From: Zarea fungicola | Lineage: Eukaryota > Ascomycota > Sordariomycetes > Hypocreales > Cordycipitaceae | Direction of reading: 5' to 3' | DNA: 64,000 bases | NCBI GenBank assembly: GCA_900169235.1 | Contig: FWCC01000357.1 | Span: 62,001 to 126,000, forward strand | Shown: positions 62,001 to 64,000 of the stretch, piece by piece | Layout of the letters: each line of letters begins with the position of its first letter | How positions within the stretch are numbered: the stretch's first letter is position 1 | Position numbers and translations under genes: made by a program | Notes under the pieces: generated by a model | Told to the model about the DNA's origin: nothing | Database searches by the model: none | The model's input: only the letters and a program-made list of their open reading frames with translations

Positions 62001-64000
62001 CACACTTATACGTTTTGTAGACTTGCAGATCGATGTCCAAGTACACGGCAATGGCCAATGCAACATAAGAAAACTCTGCCTATCTATTCGTCCATGGACC
62101 CATGATATACAACCCGCTACACGGAGCCGAGATACGGAACGGATAGCGAGCTAATCAAGATCAAGGCAATATCTCAAGTTGTCGGGTATTTGAATACATA
62201 TTTACATACCCGCCACCATCTGGGTCAGTCAAGTAAGGTAAGGTTTCTGGGATATTCTGGGGTTTATGGAGTGATACCAGGCTTCGAATGCTTGCATGAA
62301 TACTGCTCTATGCGATGTTAGCGCCCACTGCTCACCCATCCGGCAGAGGCATTTTGAGAATGAAGAGGCTGCTTGATCCACCTGTCCGGATGCCATCGGC
62401 CTCCACAACGACAACGGCGAGTGGTTGCCGGAAACTATTGAAATGCACAGTCAATTTCTATTACCCCCAGTAAATTGTCTAGTCTGGCGGTTTTCCCAAT
62501 TATAACTGGAGTGCAACAATTATGCAAGTGCCAACTGAGAAAAAGCAGGCTGGATGGCGCAATAGTTGCTGGACATTCATTTCTCGCTATTTGTCTATAA
62601 CGCAGGGGGTGTGCATGACAGACAGCACAGCAATGGCTGACGAAATTTTACTTGCTGTCTCTCGGGTAGTTAGCCATTTCGCAACTCGGACCGGTTCCGC
62701 CAGTGAGCACTTATACAAGAACGACAGCGGCGTGATATAACGGACCCGAAGCTCTATACTACCCAGTCACCCAGAATATTGTACTAAGCTTGCCATCATT
62801 CAATGCTGCGTCTAGTGGCATAGCTTTCGGTATTATTCCAACTTACGACTTGGCGGGTATTACAAGTATCGTCCCAGCATGGCATGATTCAACAAGGTGC
62901 ACACCTTTTGTCAAGGTTCGAACTACTCCGTACTTACAGGCACCATCACCAAAGAAGGCCTGACTGCGCCACGCTCCAACAAACTAAACTTATTTGTTAT
63001 TTACCAGCCTGCCAGCTAATTAGCAAATCGTCAGACCCGCCTCCCCGCTTTCACGGAGCCCGGACCCAGCTGGGGCGCCAGCAAGTGCCATCACGAGGAC
63101 CGCAGAAAAAATGTATACTTGGACGGTAATACAATCCGGAGGGAGAGCAAAGTCGATTCGAAATTTGGAACTTTTATTGCAAGCTTCTTTTCCGGTTCCA
63201 CGCCCCCTGGCTTGGCTCCCCTTCCCTTGTTTACTCCGTACTCTCCACTCATTCCGGAGCCCCCTTGTCTCCTCCAAATACAACGCACCACAACATGGAT
63301 CAGAGCCCCGGCTGGAGCCAAACAGAAAATTCAACAAGGTCACGATGCCTTCAGCCCCTTCTCCAAGACAGCCCGCCCCTTGATGTGCAGTAGCAAACAA
63401 GGATCAAGCCATGCGTTTAAGCATGTACCTCAAAGTACCAATCACTCACTAGTGAGTATTGGCTTTTGAAACTGTGATGACTTGCGGTCAACGCTGTATT
63501 ATTTCATTATTTAATTCCTATTTTGGATTTTTTTTTTTTCAACTTCCCATTTCTTCTGACACCCCCACCGCTACTGCACATTTGTTGGGGGTTGTCTAAG
63601 CGTCCAGCTGCACCAAAGCCATTTGTCTCGCCAAGTCTTCCCCTCTTTCTCCAATTTCTAAAACCATACGTTGGGTGCTATAAGCGCGCAAACCTTATTA
63701 CCAGAAGGCCGTCTCCAAAAATTGGCTTACGTTTGGTCTGATCCTTCAACTAGAACCAAAAATGCCCAGACAGAATACAGTAATCTGTCCACATCAGCTT
63801 TAGAGACCTCGTGACGAATTATAGTTTTAATGCTGTGCTGAGAGACCAGAGAGAGAACGCCGCTTTGTTATGGTAAGAACTTTGGTAGCCGTCTTACCCC
63901 AAAAAAATCTCACTTCTCACCAAGGAGCACTTTGAGTGGCATACCGCCCTCATTCTCACAGCCTTCTCCAAATCCCGATCATCCCGCCCCGCACTACCGC
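59041..64000. other. Intergenic or unresolved region at the right edge
   Basis: Left end is the GDH2 promoter. Beyond it no frame could be assigned. The minus-strand segment at about 62100-61450 has one 172-codon frame continued upstream across a single stop and overlapped by another frame, but no recognised motif. TACTCCGTA occurs at 62924 and 63232. The last 600 bases could be the leader of a gene beyond the edge. Confidence 0.45.

Overview
The window is nuclear DNA of a filamentous ascomycete: short spliceosomal introns (52 to about 330 nt, mostly GT...CTAAC/CTGAC...AG), one gene per promoter, no operons, and typical fungal proteins. The gene set (CON7-type zinc finger, Bud14/TeaC polarity protein, external NADH dehydrogenase, NAD-dependent glutamate dehydrogenase, ribosomal proteins S16 and L32) points to Sordariomycetes, probably Hypocreales; the genus cannot be fixed by eye. 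I spliced the genes by hand, checking reading phase across each junction.

Layout. 0-7 kb: 3' end of a Rictor/Ste16-type TORC2 subunit gene, an eleven-exon bifunctional HMP-P kinase/TenA thiamine gene, and a convergent gene for a low-complexity single-pass membrane protein. 10-16 kb: two same-strand housekeeping genes, an alternative NADH dehydrogenase and the DEAD-box helicase DBP2. 16-30.8 kb: about 15 kb with no recognisable gene. 30.8-33.9 kb: con7, preceded by a striking 1.4-kb ATG-free, pyrimidine-rich leader. 33.9-40.6 kb: a second gene-free interval. 40.6-45.2 kb: the splicing factor AAR2 and a head-to-head rps16/rpl32 pair sharing one promoter with CACGTG and AGCCCTAA boxes. 46.3 kb: a 440-bp Tc1/mariner-type MITE with TA duplications, followed by a possible small secreted protein. 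48-52 kb: a five-exon Bud14/TeaC-like SH3 gene. 54.5-59 kb: NAD-glutamate dehydrogenase with a probable 870-nt intron in its 5' UTR. 59-64 kb: no convincing gene.

The genes are mostly unrelated housekeeping and developmental functions; no biosynthetic cluster, CRISPR, rRNA or convincing tRNA gene was seen. The most notable signals are regulatory: long ATG-free leaders, the long autoregulatory-type intron of DBP2 plus a second optional intron giving two C termini, a 3n intron in the Bud14 gene that carries an in-frame stop, the shared ribosomal-protein promoter, and a nine-base palindrome-like word (TACGGAGTA) heavily over-represented in intergenic DNA only.
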